From Flavobacterium weaverense (lineage in GTDB: Bacteria; Bacteroidota; Bacteroidia; Flavobacteriales; Flavobacteriaceae), in assembly GCF_003688495.1 (NCBI RefSeq), contig NZ_REFH01000009.1, positions 496,001 to 560,000 of the forward strand: a stretch of 64,000 nt of DNA, given 5' to 3'. A model generated the notes under the pieces. The model was not told where the DNA came from. It ran no database searches and saw only the letters and a list, made by a program, of their open reading frames with translations. Of this stretch, positions 27,020-36,689 are shown piece after piece. A program made the position numbers and the translations under genes. How positions within the stretch are numbered: position 1 is the first letter of the stretch; each line of letters opens with the position of its first letter.

Positions 27020-28222
27020 ATGAAAAACTTTAACCCCGCAGACAACATTCAAGATTTACAGTACTTTGGAGAATTTGGTGGTGTCAATCCATCAATTTCT
27101 GATTCATCAACGTATACTTTTCTTTCGGCAAAAACCATGTTCGATACTTTTGAAGGAAATATGGAAGGTTGCTACTTATACTCTCGTCATTCTTCACCAA
27201 GCAATTTATATCTAGATAAAGCTTTGGCAGCGATGGAAGGTACGGAGTCGGCTAATGTTTCAGCATCAGGAATGGGAGCCATTACGCCTACTTTACTACA
27301 ATTATGTGGAGCTGGTGATCATGTTGTTTCTAGTAGAACAATTTATGGCGGAACCTACGCTTTTCTAAAGAACTTTGCTCCAAGATTAGGCATTAAAACA
27401 ACATTTGTAGATATTACAAAACTAGAAATTGTAGAAGCGGCAATAACGGCTGAAACAAAAGTTTTATACTGTGAAACAGTGAGTAATCCACTACTTGAAG
27501 TGGCAGACATTGAAGGTTTAGCTAAACTTGCTAAACGTCATAATTTAACGCTTGTAGTTGACAATACTTTTTCGCCATTATCAGTTTCTCCAGCAAAATT
27601 AGGAGCTGATATTGTAATTCACAGTTTGACTAAATATATCAACGGAAGCAGTGATACAGTTGGCGGAGTTACTTGTGCATCACAAGAATTCATCGATAGT
27701 TTAAAAAATGTAAATAGTGGTGCTAGTATGCTTCTTGGACCAACAATGGACAGCATGCGATCTGCGAGCGTGATGAAAAATTTACGCACGTTACACATCC
27801 GAATGAAACAACACAGTTATAATGCTATGTATCTTGCAGAACGGTTTGAAAAAGACGGTCTTATTACTGTCTATCCAGGATTAGAAAGTCATCCAAGTCA
27901 TAAATTATACAAAACTATGATTAACGCTGAATATGGTTTTGGTGGAATGATGACCTTAGACGTTGGAACTTTGGCGAAAGCCAATGCGTTAATGGAATTA
28001 ATGCAGGCAAAAAATTTAGGATATTTAGCAGTAAGTTTAGGATTTTACAAAACATTGTTTAGCGCTCCAGGAACTTCAACATCTAGTGAAATTCCACTAG
28101 AGGAACAAATAGAAATGGGATTAACAGACGGATTAATTCGTTTTTCTATAGGATTAGATAACGACATTGAAAGAACGTACCAAATGATGAAAGCGTGTAT
28201 GAAAGAATTAGATATTATGTAG
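27020..28222 (+). CDS. Cys/Met metabolism PLP-dependent lyase (methionine gamma-lyase-like)
   Basis: A 400-residue fold-type-I PLP enzyme of the Cys/Met metabolism family. Landmarks are SGMGAITPTLLQL, the active-site tyrosine region TIYGGTYAFLKNF, DNTFSPLSVSPAKLGADIVI, and the PLP lysine in HSLTKYINGSSD. The cysteine that marks methionine gamma-lyases next to the active-site tyrosine (YGCTFAF in Pseudomonas) is not present (YGGTYAF), so cystathionine-type lyase activity is also possible. The frame is open upstream to ATG 26939 across a GC hairpin. I place the start at 27020 because the family-like sequence begins there. The divergent Lrp gene suggests amino acid-responsive control. Confidence 0.82.
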   Translation: MKNFNPADNIQDLQYFGEFGGVNPSISDSSTYTFLSAKTMFDTFEGNMEGCYLYSRHSSPSNLYLDKALAAMEGTESANVSASGMGAITPTLLQLCGAGDHVVSSRTIYGGTYAFLKNFAPRLGIKTTFVDITKLEIVEAAITAETKVLYCETVSNPLLEVADIEGLAKLAKRHNLTLVVDNTFSPLSVSPAKLGADIVIHSLTKYINGSSDTVGGVTCASQEFIDSLKNVNSGASMLLGPTMDSMRSASVMKNLRTLHIRMKQHSYNAMYLAERFEKDGLITVYPGLESHPSHKLYKTMINAEYGFGGMMTLDVGTLAKANALMELMQAKNLGYLAVSLGFYKTLFSAPGTSTSSEIPLEEQIEMGLTDGLIRFSIGLDNDIERTYQMMKACMKELDIM

Positions 28223-28249
28223 GACTAACTAAATTTTACAACCAAAACC

Positions 28250-28283
28250 AAAAAAGCTTGTATGTAAACATACAAGCTTTTTT
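28250..28283. terminator. Bidirectional terminator
   Basis: AAAAAAGCTTGTATGT and ACATACAAGCTTTTTT form a perfect 16-bp stem with a 2-base loop. It serves the lyase gene (+) and possibly the hybrid kinase (-). Confidence 0.88.
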
Positions 28284-28374
28284 AATTTATAATGTGAGAA
28301 CATTTTGCACTTTGAAAGTGAAATTACGACTCTTCAACTCAGAAACTTATACTTAGTCTAGATTTAGTTAATGT

Positions 28375-31300
28375 CTATTTCTTATGCAGCCATTTTAATA
28401 ATATTTGTTCTAAATCTACTTGAATAATTGGTTTTGGTAAATAATCATTCATTCCTGCTTCAAAACATTTTTCTTTATCACCTACCATGATCCCTGCAGT
28501 TATTGCAATTATTGGAATTTTATCAGAGTCGTTTAACTGTCTAATTTCATTCGTTGCTTCATATCCATTTTTATTTGGCATTTGAATATCCATTAAGATT
28601 ACATCAGGTTTTTCTTTTTTATAAATTTCTACTGCTTCGTTTCCATCCTTAGCTTCAAAAACGATACAATTTGTGATAATCCTTTTCACTAAAGTTTTTG
28701 CTAGAAGCATATTAATTTTATTGTCCTCAACAATTAAAACCTTATTGTTACTTAATGTATGTGCAGGTGTTATCACGTCTTCATTTATTGTCAATGCTAG
28801 CATTAAATCAGGGTCTTTTGTGTTTTTTACTTTTTTAAACTTAATTACAAAGTAAAAATCACTTCCATCACCATAACTACTTATCAAATGCAATTTACTG
28901 TCCATCAAAGCTAAAAGCTGATTTGAAATTGCAAGTCCTAATCCAGTTCCGCCAAATTTGCGATTTGTCGAATTATCCTCTTGGACGAAAGACTGAAATA
29001 TCTTTTCATTATTTACAGATTTTATTCCTACACCTGTATCCTTGACAGAAAATTTAAGCGTAGTATGATTTTTTTCGGTAGATAAAATTTCTGTAATATC
29101 CATTCTAATTTGTCCAAAATCTGTAAACTTTATCGCGTTGCTTAATAAGTTTACTAAAACTTGTTTTAGTCGTACAGAGTCGGCCAAAATAAATTGCGGA
29201 ACACTTTCATCAATATTGAGTGCTAAATCAATACCTTTTTGGATTGCTTGAAAGCTAAAAAGATTAATAATTTGACTCGTTAACTTGTGCAGATTAACTT
29301 TTTCGACATCTAATTCCAGTTTTCCAGATTCAATTTTAGAGAAATCGAGAACATTATTAACAATCTCCATAAGTGAAATAGCAGATTCATTGACTGTTGT
29401 CATGTATTCTGCTTGATTTTTCTTTAAATTAGACTTCATTAATAAATGCGTAAACCCAATGATACCATTTAGTGGAGTTCTAATCTCGTGACTCATATTT
29501 GCTAAGAAATCAGTCTTAGCTCTACTAGCTGATTCCGCTAATTCCTTAGACTTTAAAAGTTCCATTTCCATTACTTTTTGCTCCGTAATATCTAGAAAAC
29601 TTACAACGATCTCAGTTATAACACCATTTTGATCTACATTAGGATAGCCATTAACTAATATCCATACAATATCTTTAAAAGTGGGACGCACAACACCGAC
29701 TGTAAAATTCTTTAGCGGCTGCATGGTGTTAATAATTTGTATTACAGGAAAATCTTCAAGCTTCATTGCTGATTCATCCTCATTTAAAAAATTCCATGAT
29801 GGGTCAATAGATTTAACTCCCTTCATTTGATCATCTGATAATCCAAGTAATTCTGCTGCTTTATTATTAGAAATAATTATGGAGGTGTCCGCGGCATGTA
29901 CAACAATAGCTGCATCTAAATTGTTTAGTAATCCGCGATATCTTTCTTCACTCTTAAAAAGTGAACTATCAAACTCTTTTGCAGTAGTTATGTCTCTACA
30001 TAGGCAGATAAAATGGATTTCATGATCAGCACTTTCTATCATGGGAGCCACAGAAAGTTCAAACCAATGCATCCCTGTGTCTAATTCTAATGTATATTGT
30101 TTGCCAGATGAAAAACCTTTTTCATGTGCTTCTTTGATTGCCTCTAAGCATACATTAGATGCACTCAAAGGTAAAATGTCACTAAAATTTTTATCTAAGA
30201 AATGAGAAGCCGGCATAGCTAATAAATCATTTCGTCTTGAATGGTAATTATAAATTTTACCATTTACATCCACTTCAAAGAGTAAATCTGGAATAGCTCC
30301 GAGTATCGCTTCCATTTTTTTATTAACTTTCTTGAACTCGTCATTTATTCTTTTGCGCTCACTGACATCCCTTACAAAAGCTACAATGCGCCCATCAACA
30401 ATCATTTTTGCAGTGATTTCAACAGCAATTAAAGATCCATTTTTATGACGCATATTACGCTCTAATATGGTTTGCTCACCACTCAATAATTCTTTGTACA
30501 TTATTGGTTTTCGGAGCAATTCTTCTTTCGTATATAAATCTGATATATTTTTTGAACAAAGCTCTTCTTTAGTGTACCCCAACATTAGACAAGCACTTTC
30601 ATTAACATCAAGTAAATTGCCTACAACATCATTAGTGAAAATGGCATCAGAAGCTTGTTCAATAAGACTTTTGTATTTTTCCTCACTACTTACAAGCAAT
30701 TCCTGTATTTTCTTCAACTCGGTGATTTCAATCATAGCGCCATTCAATCGAATCGCTTTTCCAGTTTCATCCCTCGTTACAATTCCTCTATCGTAGAATA
30801 TTCCGTAATTGCCATCTGCTTTTTGAAATCGGAATTCATCTGACCAGAAATTATTAGAACTAACATATGTTTGATCCATTTTAGCAATCACACGTTCACG
30901 ATCATCTGGATGAAGCCTAGATCTCCAAATTACTCTATTGTCAACTCCATTAAATTCAGTGCTACCAAAACCTAAAAGATCAATGAATTTTTTGTTGTTC
31001 CAACTCTCTCCTGTAATTAAATTTACTTCAAAAACTGCGTCGTTTGTAGCTTCTGATATTATTTCATATCGGTGATTGGCGATTTTTAATTTTTCTTCAG
31101 CCTTTTTAATATCACTAAGGTCAAGTCCCATGCCTAGTAATCTCTTCTTCCCTTTATATTCTAGACAATGTGAGTTAATGTAGAAGGGTACTTTACGCTT
31201 ATCTTTTGTAAATAATTCAATCTCTATTCCTGGCGCATCTTTTATAAATAAATTCTTTATTCTTTTTTCGATCTTATATTTAAAATCATCGTCATAAAAA

Positions 31301-34300
31301 TCAATCGGTTTCATTTTCGATATTTCACTCTCACTATAGCCTGTAACAGTTTCAAAATTCTTATTCCATTTAACAATGGTTTCATCCTCATCATACAAGT
31401 AAAAAATTCCTGGAAGATTATTAATCACCATTTCTGATAATTGTTTCTCTTTTAGAAGGGCATCTTCAGCAATTTTTCTTTCACTGATATCAACGATTGT
31501 TCCTATATAACCAACAATTTCATTTTTTAAGTTTCGCTCTGGAATAGCTTTACCTATAACCCAAGATATAGTTCCGTTAGGCAAAACGTAACGAAATTCA
31601 GTATAAGATGCGTGAACGTCATTTGATATGTCTCTCCATCCATTGAATATTTCTTCTTTATCTTCCTCATGTACAGCGTTAATCCATCCTTCACCATATC
31701 CATCTTCGGCAGAAAGTCCAGTGATTTTGCACCAAGCTGGATTAACATAAGTAATGAATCCTTCACAGTTAGTTCTGAAAATTCCAACGGGCGAAATCTC
31801 CGTAAGTGCGTGGTAACGCTTCTCACTTTCCATTACTAAATCTTCTGCTCTTTTTCTTAAAATTTCTTTTTCGAAAGTTTCTAAAGTAAATGCAATATCT
31901 GCGGCTGCGCCTTCTAATAAATCAATTTCAGCCTGATCAAAAAAGTTTTTTTCATTCGCATAAAAAGAGAAAGCTCCAATTATCTTTCCCGATATTTTAA
32001 TTGGCACCGACATTAAAGAATTATACCCACATTGTAAGGCGTCTTCTTTCCACGGAAGCATTGCAGGATCGTTCTCAATATCATTGCATATAATAGAACT
32101 ATTTTCTCTAACGCAACGACCCGCAGGGCCTCTGCCCACTGGTTCATCATCAATTGAGATTGTTTTCATTCTAGAGAAATAACCGTTATCATCTCCCGCA
32201 AAATTTAGAGGAAATATTTTATGTGAATCCTCATCGATAGCTCCTATCCACGCCATTTTAAATTTACCGATGTCCACTGCAATTTTACACGCTTCTTTGA
32301 AAAGATCTTTTTCATTAGTGGTGCGAACCATCATTTGATTCATTTGACTTATAAAAGAATAAAGTCTGTTGGCTTTTAGTAGTTTTTGTTCGACAGATAT
32401 TCTATCCGTAATATCTGTCACAATACCGTGACATATAACCGTTCCCTCTGGCTCTACTATTGGAAGAGAATTTACGTTATGCCAAACTAATCCTTTGGTG
32501 GGATGGTTATAACGATACTCACATTTTAAAGGGATTAATTTTGTTTTAGTTTCAATTATACTAGCAGTTACGTTTTCAATATCATCTTTATGGATACATT
32601 CTAAAAGTCTAGTTGCATCCTTTTCGATATCCGCATGTAGAAACCCATAAATATCCTCGATAGCATTGCTGGCATAAGGAAAACACAAAGAACCGTCTCT
32701 ATTTTGACGCATTGAATATATTAAACCAGGAGAGGTACTTGCAATCTTAGCAAACTTCTCCTTCTCATTAACTATAATATCATGAGCTATTTTAGAGTCA
32801 GTTACATCCTTTAAATTTGCTATTATACCACCTATGTTTTCGTCTTCAATTCTATTATTGAGAACTCCTTGTAACCAAATATATTTTCCATTCTTATGTT
32901 TTACTTGAAAAAGTAAATCAATGGGTGTACCTGGATTAAGAACTGATTTCTCAATCATTCTCATCACATATTCTAAATAATCAGGATGATAATAATCAAT
33001 ACTGCTTATTTTTTGAAACTCATCATTACTATATCCAGTTATACGTGAAGAAGAGCTACTTCTAAAAATAGTATTAAGATCTTTATCTAAAATGCATATA
33101 ATTCCATCATTATATTCCACAAGCGTACGGAATCTCTTTTCATTTTGTTCTAATTTCAGTTCAGCATTTTTCTTTTCTGTAATGTCTTTAACAAAGCCTA
33201 GAAATAATTTATCAGACAGTCTAACTGCATCTACAAAACACCATACAACGCCATTATCTTTTCGACAAAGTCGTATTTCCCCTCGCATTACTCCAGTTTC
33301 TTGAAGGACTTTAAAAATGTTTAAAGTGTGATCAAGTTCCTCCTTAAAAGATAAATCACCAAATTTCATTTTAAAAATTTCTTCCTTAGAATAGCCCGTT
33401 AATTTGACCGCGGCTTCATTAGCTTCTAAATAATTCCTTTCATTATCGATAACAAAAACTCCGTCAGGAGCATTATCAATATAGTTTTTAAACTTTTTAT
33501 TATTTTCCTGCTCGATTAATTTAAGCTTATAATCAGTGACAGCAGCTTCTTTTTCGTTGATCGCTTGCTGAATCAATACTTTTTCAGTAATGTCTTGCGA
33601 AGTACCACGGTATCCGCAAACAACTCCGTTTTCGTCTAAGAGAGGAATTGCTATTGAGGAGAGCCATTTAGTGTTTTTATTTTCTAGAGTAACTTCACAT
33701 TCTAATTCGAATTGATCCTCACTTGAAGCAGCACTTTCTACATTATTTAGAAAAATAGCTGCTTTATCAGATGGAAAAACGGATAAAAATTCTTGAAATA
33801 AATTTTGATGAGGAACTGCTTCAATTTCGAAAATGGAATACAATTCCTTTGACCAAATCATTTTTTTATGTTTTAAATCAAATTCCCAACTACCTAGTTT
33901 GGCAATTTTTTGAGCATCGTTCAATAAATTTTCACTAAATATTGATTTTTCCTGATTTTTTCTAATCTCTGAAATATCTCGTCCTATTCCGTAAATAGTT
34001 TTTTTATCAGGCGATAAAGTAATGGTCCATTGAATGATGACGATTTCTCTACTTTTTTTAATATATCGATTCTCAAAACAGACTGATGACTGATAATTTG
34101 TCAATAAAAAAGCTTCATCCCTGGTTTTATCTATATCCTCTGGATGCACAAATTCTGTAATTGGATTAGAAAGCAATTCTTCCTCTGAGTATCCCAGCAG
34201 CTTAGCAAATGCAGGATTCACTTCTGTAAAAAAACCTTCAAAACCTGCTATACAGACTAAATCCTTTGATCCCGTTTGGTAGAAATCAAAATTACATATG

Positions 34301-34401
34301 GACTGTTCCTTTCTTAATAATCGACTAATCTCAAAATCTTTGTCTTTTATTATGTTTATCAAGTCTTCGTAAGAAGGTTTGTCTGTATTCATTTGGCTCA
34401 A
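28375..34401 (-). CDS. Giant multi-PAS hybrid histidine kinase with GAF and receiver domains
   Basis: A 2008-residue sensor without recognisable membrane segments, so probably cytoplasmic. From the N-terminus it has about five PAS/PAC units (roughly 35-670), a GAF domain (about 690-845), some six more PAS units (about 860-1615), a HisKA dimerisation domain with phospho-acceptor H1638 in FLANMSHEIRTPLNG, a HATPase domain (NLLSNAIKF, DTGVGI, GGTGLGLAIS) and a C-terminal receiver (about 1885-2008) with D1938 in VILMDIQMPNKNGYEA and the lysine in YLPKPI. All catalytic boxes are intact. No response regulator gene is adjacent, so the output passes to an unlinked partner or a phosphotransfer protein. 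Ligands are unknown; several PAS copies may bind heme or flavin, which cannot be seen here. Confidence 0.93.
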   Translation of the reverse strand: MSQMNTDKPSYEDLINIIKDKDFEISRLLRKEQSICNFDFYQTGSKDLVCIAGFEGFFTEVNPAFAKLLGYSEEELLSNPITEFVHPEDIDKTRDEAFLLTNYQSSVCFENRYIKKSREIVIIQWTITLSPDKKTIYGIGRDISEIRKNQEKSIFSENLLNDAQKIAKLGSWEFDLKHKKMIWSKELYSIFEIEAVPHQNLFQEFLSVFPSDKAAIFLNNVESAASSEDQFELECEVTLENKNTKWLSSIAIPLLDENGVVCGYRGTSQDITEKVLIQQAINEKEAAVTDYKLKLIEQENNKKFKNYIDNAPDGVFVIDNERNYLEANEAAVKLTGYSKEEIFKMKFGDLSFKEELDHTLNIFKVLQETGVMRGEIRLCRKDNGVVWCFVDAVRLSDKLFLGFVKDITEKKNAELKLEQNEKRFRTLVEYNDGIICILDKDLNTIFRSSSSSRITGYSNDEFQKISSIDYYHPDYLEYVMRMIEKSVLNPGTPIDLLFQVKHKNGKYIWLQGVLNNRIEDENIGGIIANLKDVTDSKIAHDIIVNEKEKFAKIASTSPGLIYSMRQNRDGSLCFPYASNAIEDIYGFLHADIEKDATRLLECIHKDDIENVTASIIETKTKLIPLKCEYRYNHPTKGLVWHNVNSLPIVEPEGTVICHGIVTDITDRISVEQKLLKANRLYSFISQMNQMMVRTTNEKDLFKEACKIAVDIGKFKMAWIGAIDEDSHKIFPLNFAGDDNGYFSRMKTISIDDEPVGRGPAGRCVRENSSIICNDIENDPAMLPWKEDALQCGYNSLMSVPIKISGKIIGAFSFYANEKNFFDQAEIDLLEGAAADIAFTLETFEKEILRKRAEDLVMESEKRYHALTEISPVGIFRTNCEGFITYVNPAWCKITGLSAEDGYGEGWINAVHEEDKEEIFNGWRDISNDVHASYTEFRYVLPNGTISWVIGKAIPERNLKNEIVGYIGTIVDISERKIAEDALLKEKQLSEMVINNLPGIFYLYDEDETIVKWNKNFETVTGYSESEISKMKPIDFYDDDFKYKIEKRIKNLFIKDAPGIEIELFTKDKRKVPFYINSHCLEYKGKKRLLGMGLDLSDIKKAEEKLKIANHRYEIISEATNDAVFEVNLITGESWNNKKFIDLLGFGSTEFNGVDNRVIWRSRLHPDDRERVIAKMDQTYVSSNNFWSDEFRFQKADGNYGIFYDRGIVTRDETGKAIRLNGAMIEITELKKIQELLVSSEEKYKSLIEQASDAIFTNDVVGNLLDVNESACLMLGYTKEELCSKNISDLYTKEELLRKPIMYKELLSGEQTILERNMRHKNGSLIAVEITAKMIVDGRIVAFVRDVSERKRINDEFKKVNKKMEAILGAIPDLLFEVDVNGKIYNYHSRRNDLLAMPASHFLDKNFSDILPLSASNVCLEAIKEAHEKGFSSGKQYTLELDTGMHWFELSVAPMIESADHEIHFICLCRDITTAKEFDSSLFKSEERYRGLLNNLDAAIVVHAADTSIIISNNKAAELLGLSDDQMKGVKSIDPSWNFLNEDESAMKLEDFPVIQIINTMQPLKNFTVGVVRPTFKDIVWILVNGYPNVDQNGVITEIVVSFLDITEQKVMEMELLKSKELAESASRAKTDFLANMSHEIRTPLNGIIGFTHLLMKSNLKKNQAEYMTTVNESAISLMEIVNNVLDFSKIESGKLELDVEKVNLHKLTSQIINLFSFQAIQKGIDLALNIDESVPQFILADSVRLKQVLVNLLSNAIKFTDFGQIRMDITEILSTEKNHTTLKFSVKDTGVGIKSVNNEKIFQSFVQEDNSTNRKFGGTGLGLAISNQLLALMDSKLHLISSYGDGSDFYFVIKFKKVKNTKDPDLMLALTINEDVITPAHTLSNNKVLIVEDNKINMLLAKTLVKRIITNCIVFEAKDGNEAVEIYKKEKPDVILMDIQMPNKNGYEATNEIRQLNDSDKIPIIAITAGIMVGDKEKCFEAGMNDYLPKPIIQVDLEQILLKWLHKK

Positions 34402-34707
34402 ATTCTATTAAAAGTTAAATATAATAAAATATTTTAGATATAAAAAAGTGAAAAAATTAATAATAACATGGTCTTTTCAAAAAAAGCACAAAAAAAGATT
34501 TGGAAAATAATCAAAGCTTTATATTATTAAATAGCAATCAGTTTCTTTATCTCTATTTTATGAGATATTCTCATTCATTCATTGGGAAAATTCGGCTTAG
34601 TTCTTGCAATAAGGAGAAAGTAATAAGTAAATATTTAAATCGTCATTTATTAAGTAAAACTTCTATTTAGTAGGACTGTAGAAATAAATCTACAAAAAAT
34701 TAAATAC
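34402..34707. other. Divergent intergenic region between hybrid kinase and marR
   Basis: A+T-rich DNA with no gene. It contains the inverted repeat TGTAGA-N6-TCTACA (34677-34694) and a TACATTTG box at 34705-34712, just before the marR operator region. Promoter elements for the kinase are not clear. Confidence 0.35.
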
Positions 34708-34753
34708 ATTTGTATATACAAATAAAAAAAGCGTTACATTTGTACCAACAAAT
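34708..34753 (+). promoter_or_regulatory. marR promoter with two matching operator palindromes
   Basis: ATTTGTATATACAAAT (34708-34723) and ATTTGTACCAACAAAT (34738-34753) share the form ATTTGTAN4CAAAT with matching arms. Their centres are exactly 30 bases apart, about three helical turns. The second overlaps the -7 element TACATTTG (34735-34742). A TTG lies 22 bases upstream of that element, slightly far. The layout strongly suggests autorepression by the MarR protein encoded 16 bases downstream. Confidence 0.65.
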
Positions 34754-34768
34754 GACGTATAACCAAAT

Positions 34769-35224
34769 ATGAAAATTGAAGATATATTAAAATCAACGGT
34801 ACCAATGGATAATTCGAAAAAAATTATCCTGAACATCTTATACACACAAAGCATGATCGCAGAGAATTTTAATTTGGTTTTAAAACCTTTTGACATCTCT
34901 GGCGAGCAATATAATGTACTTCGTATTTTAAGAGGCCAAAAAGGAAACCCAGCAAATATGTCAATGATTCAAGATCGAATGGTTGCAAAAACAAGTAATA
35001 CAACTAGATTAGTTGATAAACTTCTTTTAAAGGATTTAGTTACTCGCAAAGTTTGCTCTGAAAACAGAAGAAAAATAGAAGTTCTTATCACTCAAAAAGG
35101 ATTAGACGTTTTAGCAGAACTGGATCCTAGAGTGATTAACCATGAAGCGACATTATCACAAAATCTAAGCGAACAAGAAATTACCCAATTAAACCATTTG
35201 TTAGAGAAATATAGAAATCAATAA
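34769..35224 (+). CDS. MarR family transcriptional regulator
   Basis: A 151-residue winged-helix regulator. The DNA-binding core is at about 45-110: GEQYNVLRILRGQKGNPANM, then the recognition helix region DRMVAKTSNTTRLVDKLLLK and the wing VTRKVCSENRRKIEVLITQKG. Dimerisation helices lie at both ends. It is the first gene of a compact operon with a nitroreductase (14 bases on) and a YceI protein (32 bases further). MarR repressors of such operons often respond to quinones, phenolics or oxidants. One cysteine (C in RKVCSEN) lies in the wing, but the typical N-terminal sensing cysteine of OhrR is not evident. Two palindromes in its promoter suggest autoregulation. Confidence 0.88.
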   Translation: MKIEDILKSTVPMDNSKKIILNILYTQSMIAENFNLVLKPFDISGEQYNVLRILRGQKGNPANMSMIQDRMVAKTSNTTRLVDKLLLKDLVTRKVCSENRRKIEVLITQKGLDVLAELDPRVINHEATLSQNLSEQEITQLNHLLEKYRNQ

Positions 35225-35238
35225 AGAATACGTACTAG

Positions 35239-35871
35239 ATGAATAGTTTTATAGAAAACCAGAATTGGAGATACGCTACTAAAAAATTTGATAGCAGCAA
35301 GAAAATAGAATCGCAAGATATCGACATCTTAAAAGAAGCAGTCCGCTTGAGCACCTCTTCTTATGGTTTGCAACCGTACAAGATTATAATTGTTGAAAAT
35401 CCTGATTTAAAAACTTCATTGCAGCAAGCAGCGTGGGGACAATCACAGATTGTTGAAGCATCACATCTCATGATATTTGCAAACGACGTTAATTTTGGTC
35501 CAGAAGGCATCGATAGCTATTTTAAAAACGTAAGTGAAATTAGAAACGTTACAATGGAAAGTATGTCTGGTTATATGAATTTTATGAAAGCTACTATTGC
35601 GGCTTTTACTCAAGAGGAACGAAATAACTGGTCAGCAAAACAAACGTATTTAGCACTTGGTAATCTTTTAAATGCTGCAGCTGAACTAAAAATTGATGTC
35701 ACTCCTATGGAAGGTTTTAAAGCAGAGCAAGTCAATGAAATCACTGGTTTAGACAAATTAGGTTATAATGCAACTTTATTAGCGACACTTGGATACCGAC
35801 ATATAGAAGATGCGACGCAGCATTTTGCAAAAGTTAGAAAGTCAAACGAAGAATTATTTATCACACTATAA
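35239..35871 (+). CDS. Nitroreductase family NAD(P)H-dependent oxidoreductase
   Basis: A 210-residue flavoprotein of the nitroreductase family (NfsB-like). The FMN-binding motif is near the N-terminus (NWRYATKKFD, then LSTSSYGLQPYKIIIVE), and the C-terminal elements are LGNLLNAAAELKIDVTPMEG and ATLLATLGYRHIEDA. These FMN enzymes reduce quinones and nitroaromatics using NAD(P)H. It is second in the marR operon. A paralog of equal length lies at 60442-61074 under a TetR regulator, so the window holds two separately controlled copies. The natural substrate is unknown. Confidence 0.88.
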   Translation: MNSFIENQNWRYATKKFDSSKKIESQDIDILKEAVRLSTSSYGLQPYKIIIVENPDLKTSLQQAAWGQSQIVEASHLMIFANDVNFGPEGIDSYFKNVSEIRNVTMESMSGYMNFMKATIAAFTQEERNNWSAKQTYLALGNLLNAAAELKIDVTPMEGFKAEQVNEITGLDKLGYNATLLATLGYRHIEDATQHFAKVRKSNEELFITL

Positions 35872-35903
35872 TTATTAATCTTAAATTTAAACAAAAAAAA
35901 AGA

Positions 35904-36473
35904 ATGAAAAATTTTAAATCGATCGCATTAGCAGTATTAGTAGTTTTATCAACTATCTCAGTAACAGCACAAACTAAAAAAGTGGATGCTTCAAAAAGTT
36001 CAATTAATTGGATTGGAAAAAAAGTAACAGGACAGCATGAAGGAACTGTTAACCTTAAAGATGGTACTTTAGTTTACAAAGGAAAAGCATTAGTAGGTGG
36101 TGCATTTAATGTTGATATGAATTCAATGGTCGTAACAGATTTGAAAGCAGGACAAGGAAAAGAAAAGTTAGAAGGACACCTGAAAGCAGATGACTTTTTT
36201 GGTACTGACAAATTTGCTACTGCTTCTTTAATGTTCAAAAATGTAGTAAACAAAGCGTCAAATTTATATACTGTAACTGCTGATTTAACAATCAAAAACA
36301 TTACTAAGCCAGTTACATTTGATCTTGCAACAACATCGAATTCAGCTGTAGCTAATGTAAAAATTGACAGAACTAAATATGACATTAAATATGGTTCAGG
36401 AAGTTTCTTTGACAATTTAGGAGATAAAGCAATCAGTGATAATTTTGATTTAGCAGTTTCTTTAAAATTCTAA
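35904..36473 (+). CDS. YceI family protein
   Basis: A 189-residue secreted protein with a signal peptide (residues 1-22, ending VTAQT) and the YceI lipocalin-like domain. Typical strands are SSINWIGKKVTGQHEGTVNL, GAFNVDMNSMVVTDL, KLEGHLKADDFFGTDKFATA and LTIKNITKPVTFDL. YceI proteins bind isoprenoid quinones or amphiphiles in a hydrophobic pocket and act in the periplasm. It is third in the marR-nitroreductase operon, which fits handling of quinone-like or oxidised lipophilic compounds. No terminator is obvious before the trp leader region. Confidence 0.9.
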   Translation: MKNFKSIALAVLVVLSTISVTAQTKKVDASKSSINWIGKKVTGQHEGTVNLKDGTLVYKGKALVGGAFNVDMNSMVVTDLKAGQGKEKLEGHLKADDFFGTDKFATASLMFKNVVNKASNLYTVTADLTIKNITKPVTFDLATTSNSAVANVKIDRTKYDIKYGSGSFFDNLGDKAISDNFDLAVSLKF

Positions 36474-36585
36474 ATTTACATAATTGCTTAAGTACTAAAT
36501 AGGATTTATGGTTATTAGTGAACACTTTAAATTTTTTATTTAACAAAATAATTAAAAATTAAAAATATTTTAACGCTAAATGCTT

Positions 36586-36615
36586 TTGAAAAACCAAATT
36601 ACATTTATACATTTG
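36586..36615 (+). promoter_or_regulatory. Promoter of the trp operon
   Basis: TTG (36586-36588), a 19-base spacer and TACATTTG (36608-36615) match the Bacteroidota promoter. Transcription would start near 36620, about a dozen bases before the leader peptide. Confidence 0.7.
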
Positions 36616-36632
36616 TTGCAACAATAAAAAAC

Positions 36633-36689
36633 ATGAACACAATTTTAAACAATACTTGGTGGTGGAACAATTTACGTCAGTCGTCGTGA
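36633..36689 (+). CDS. trpL: trp operon leader peptide with three consecutive tryptophans
   Basis: An 18-codon frame encodes MNTILNNTWWWNNLRQSS, with three tandem Trp codons at 36657-36665, and stops at 36687-36689. It lies between the trp promoter and a terminator, 130 bases before trpE. This is the classical layout of ribosome-mediated attenuation. When charged tRNA-Trp is scarce the ribosome stalls on the Trp codons, freeing the region around the stop codon to disturb the terminator. When Trp is plentiful the ribosome reaches the stop and the terminator forms. Confidence 0.9.
   Translation: MNTILNNTWWWNNLRQSS

Noticed and set aside
31554..31826. 90-codon minus-strand frame inside the hybrid kinase
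   Set aside because: It is another frame of the same strand inside an intact 2008-codon gene with continuous PAS domains.
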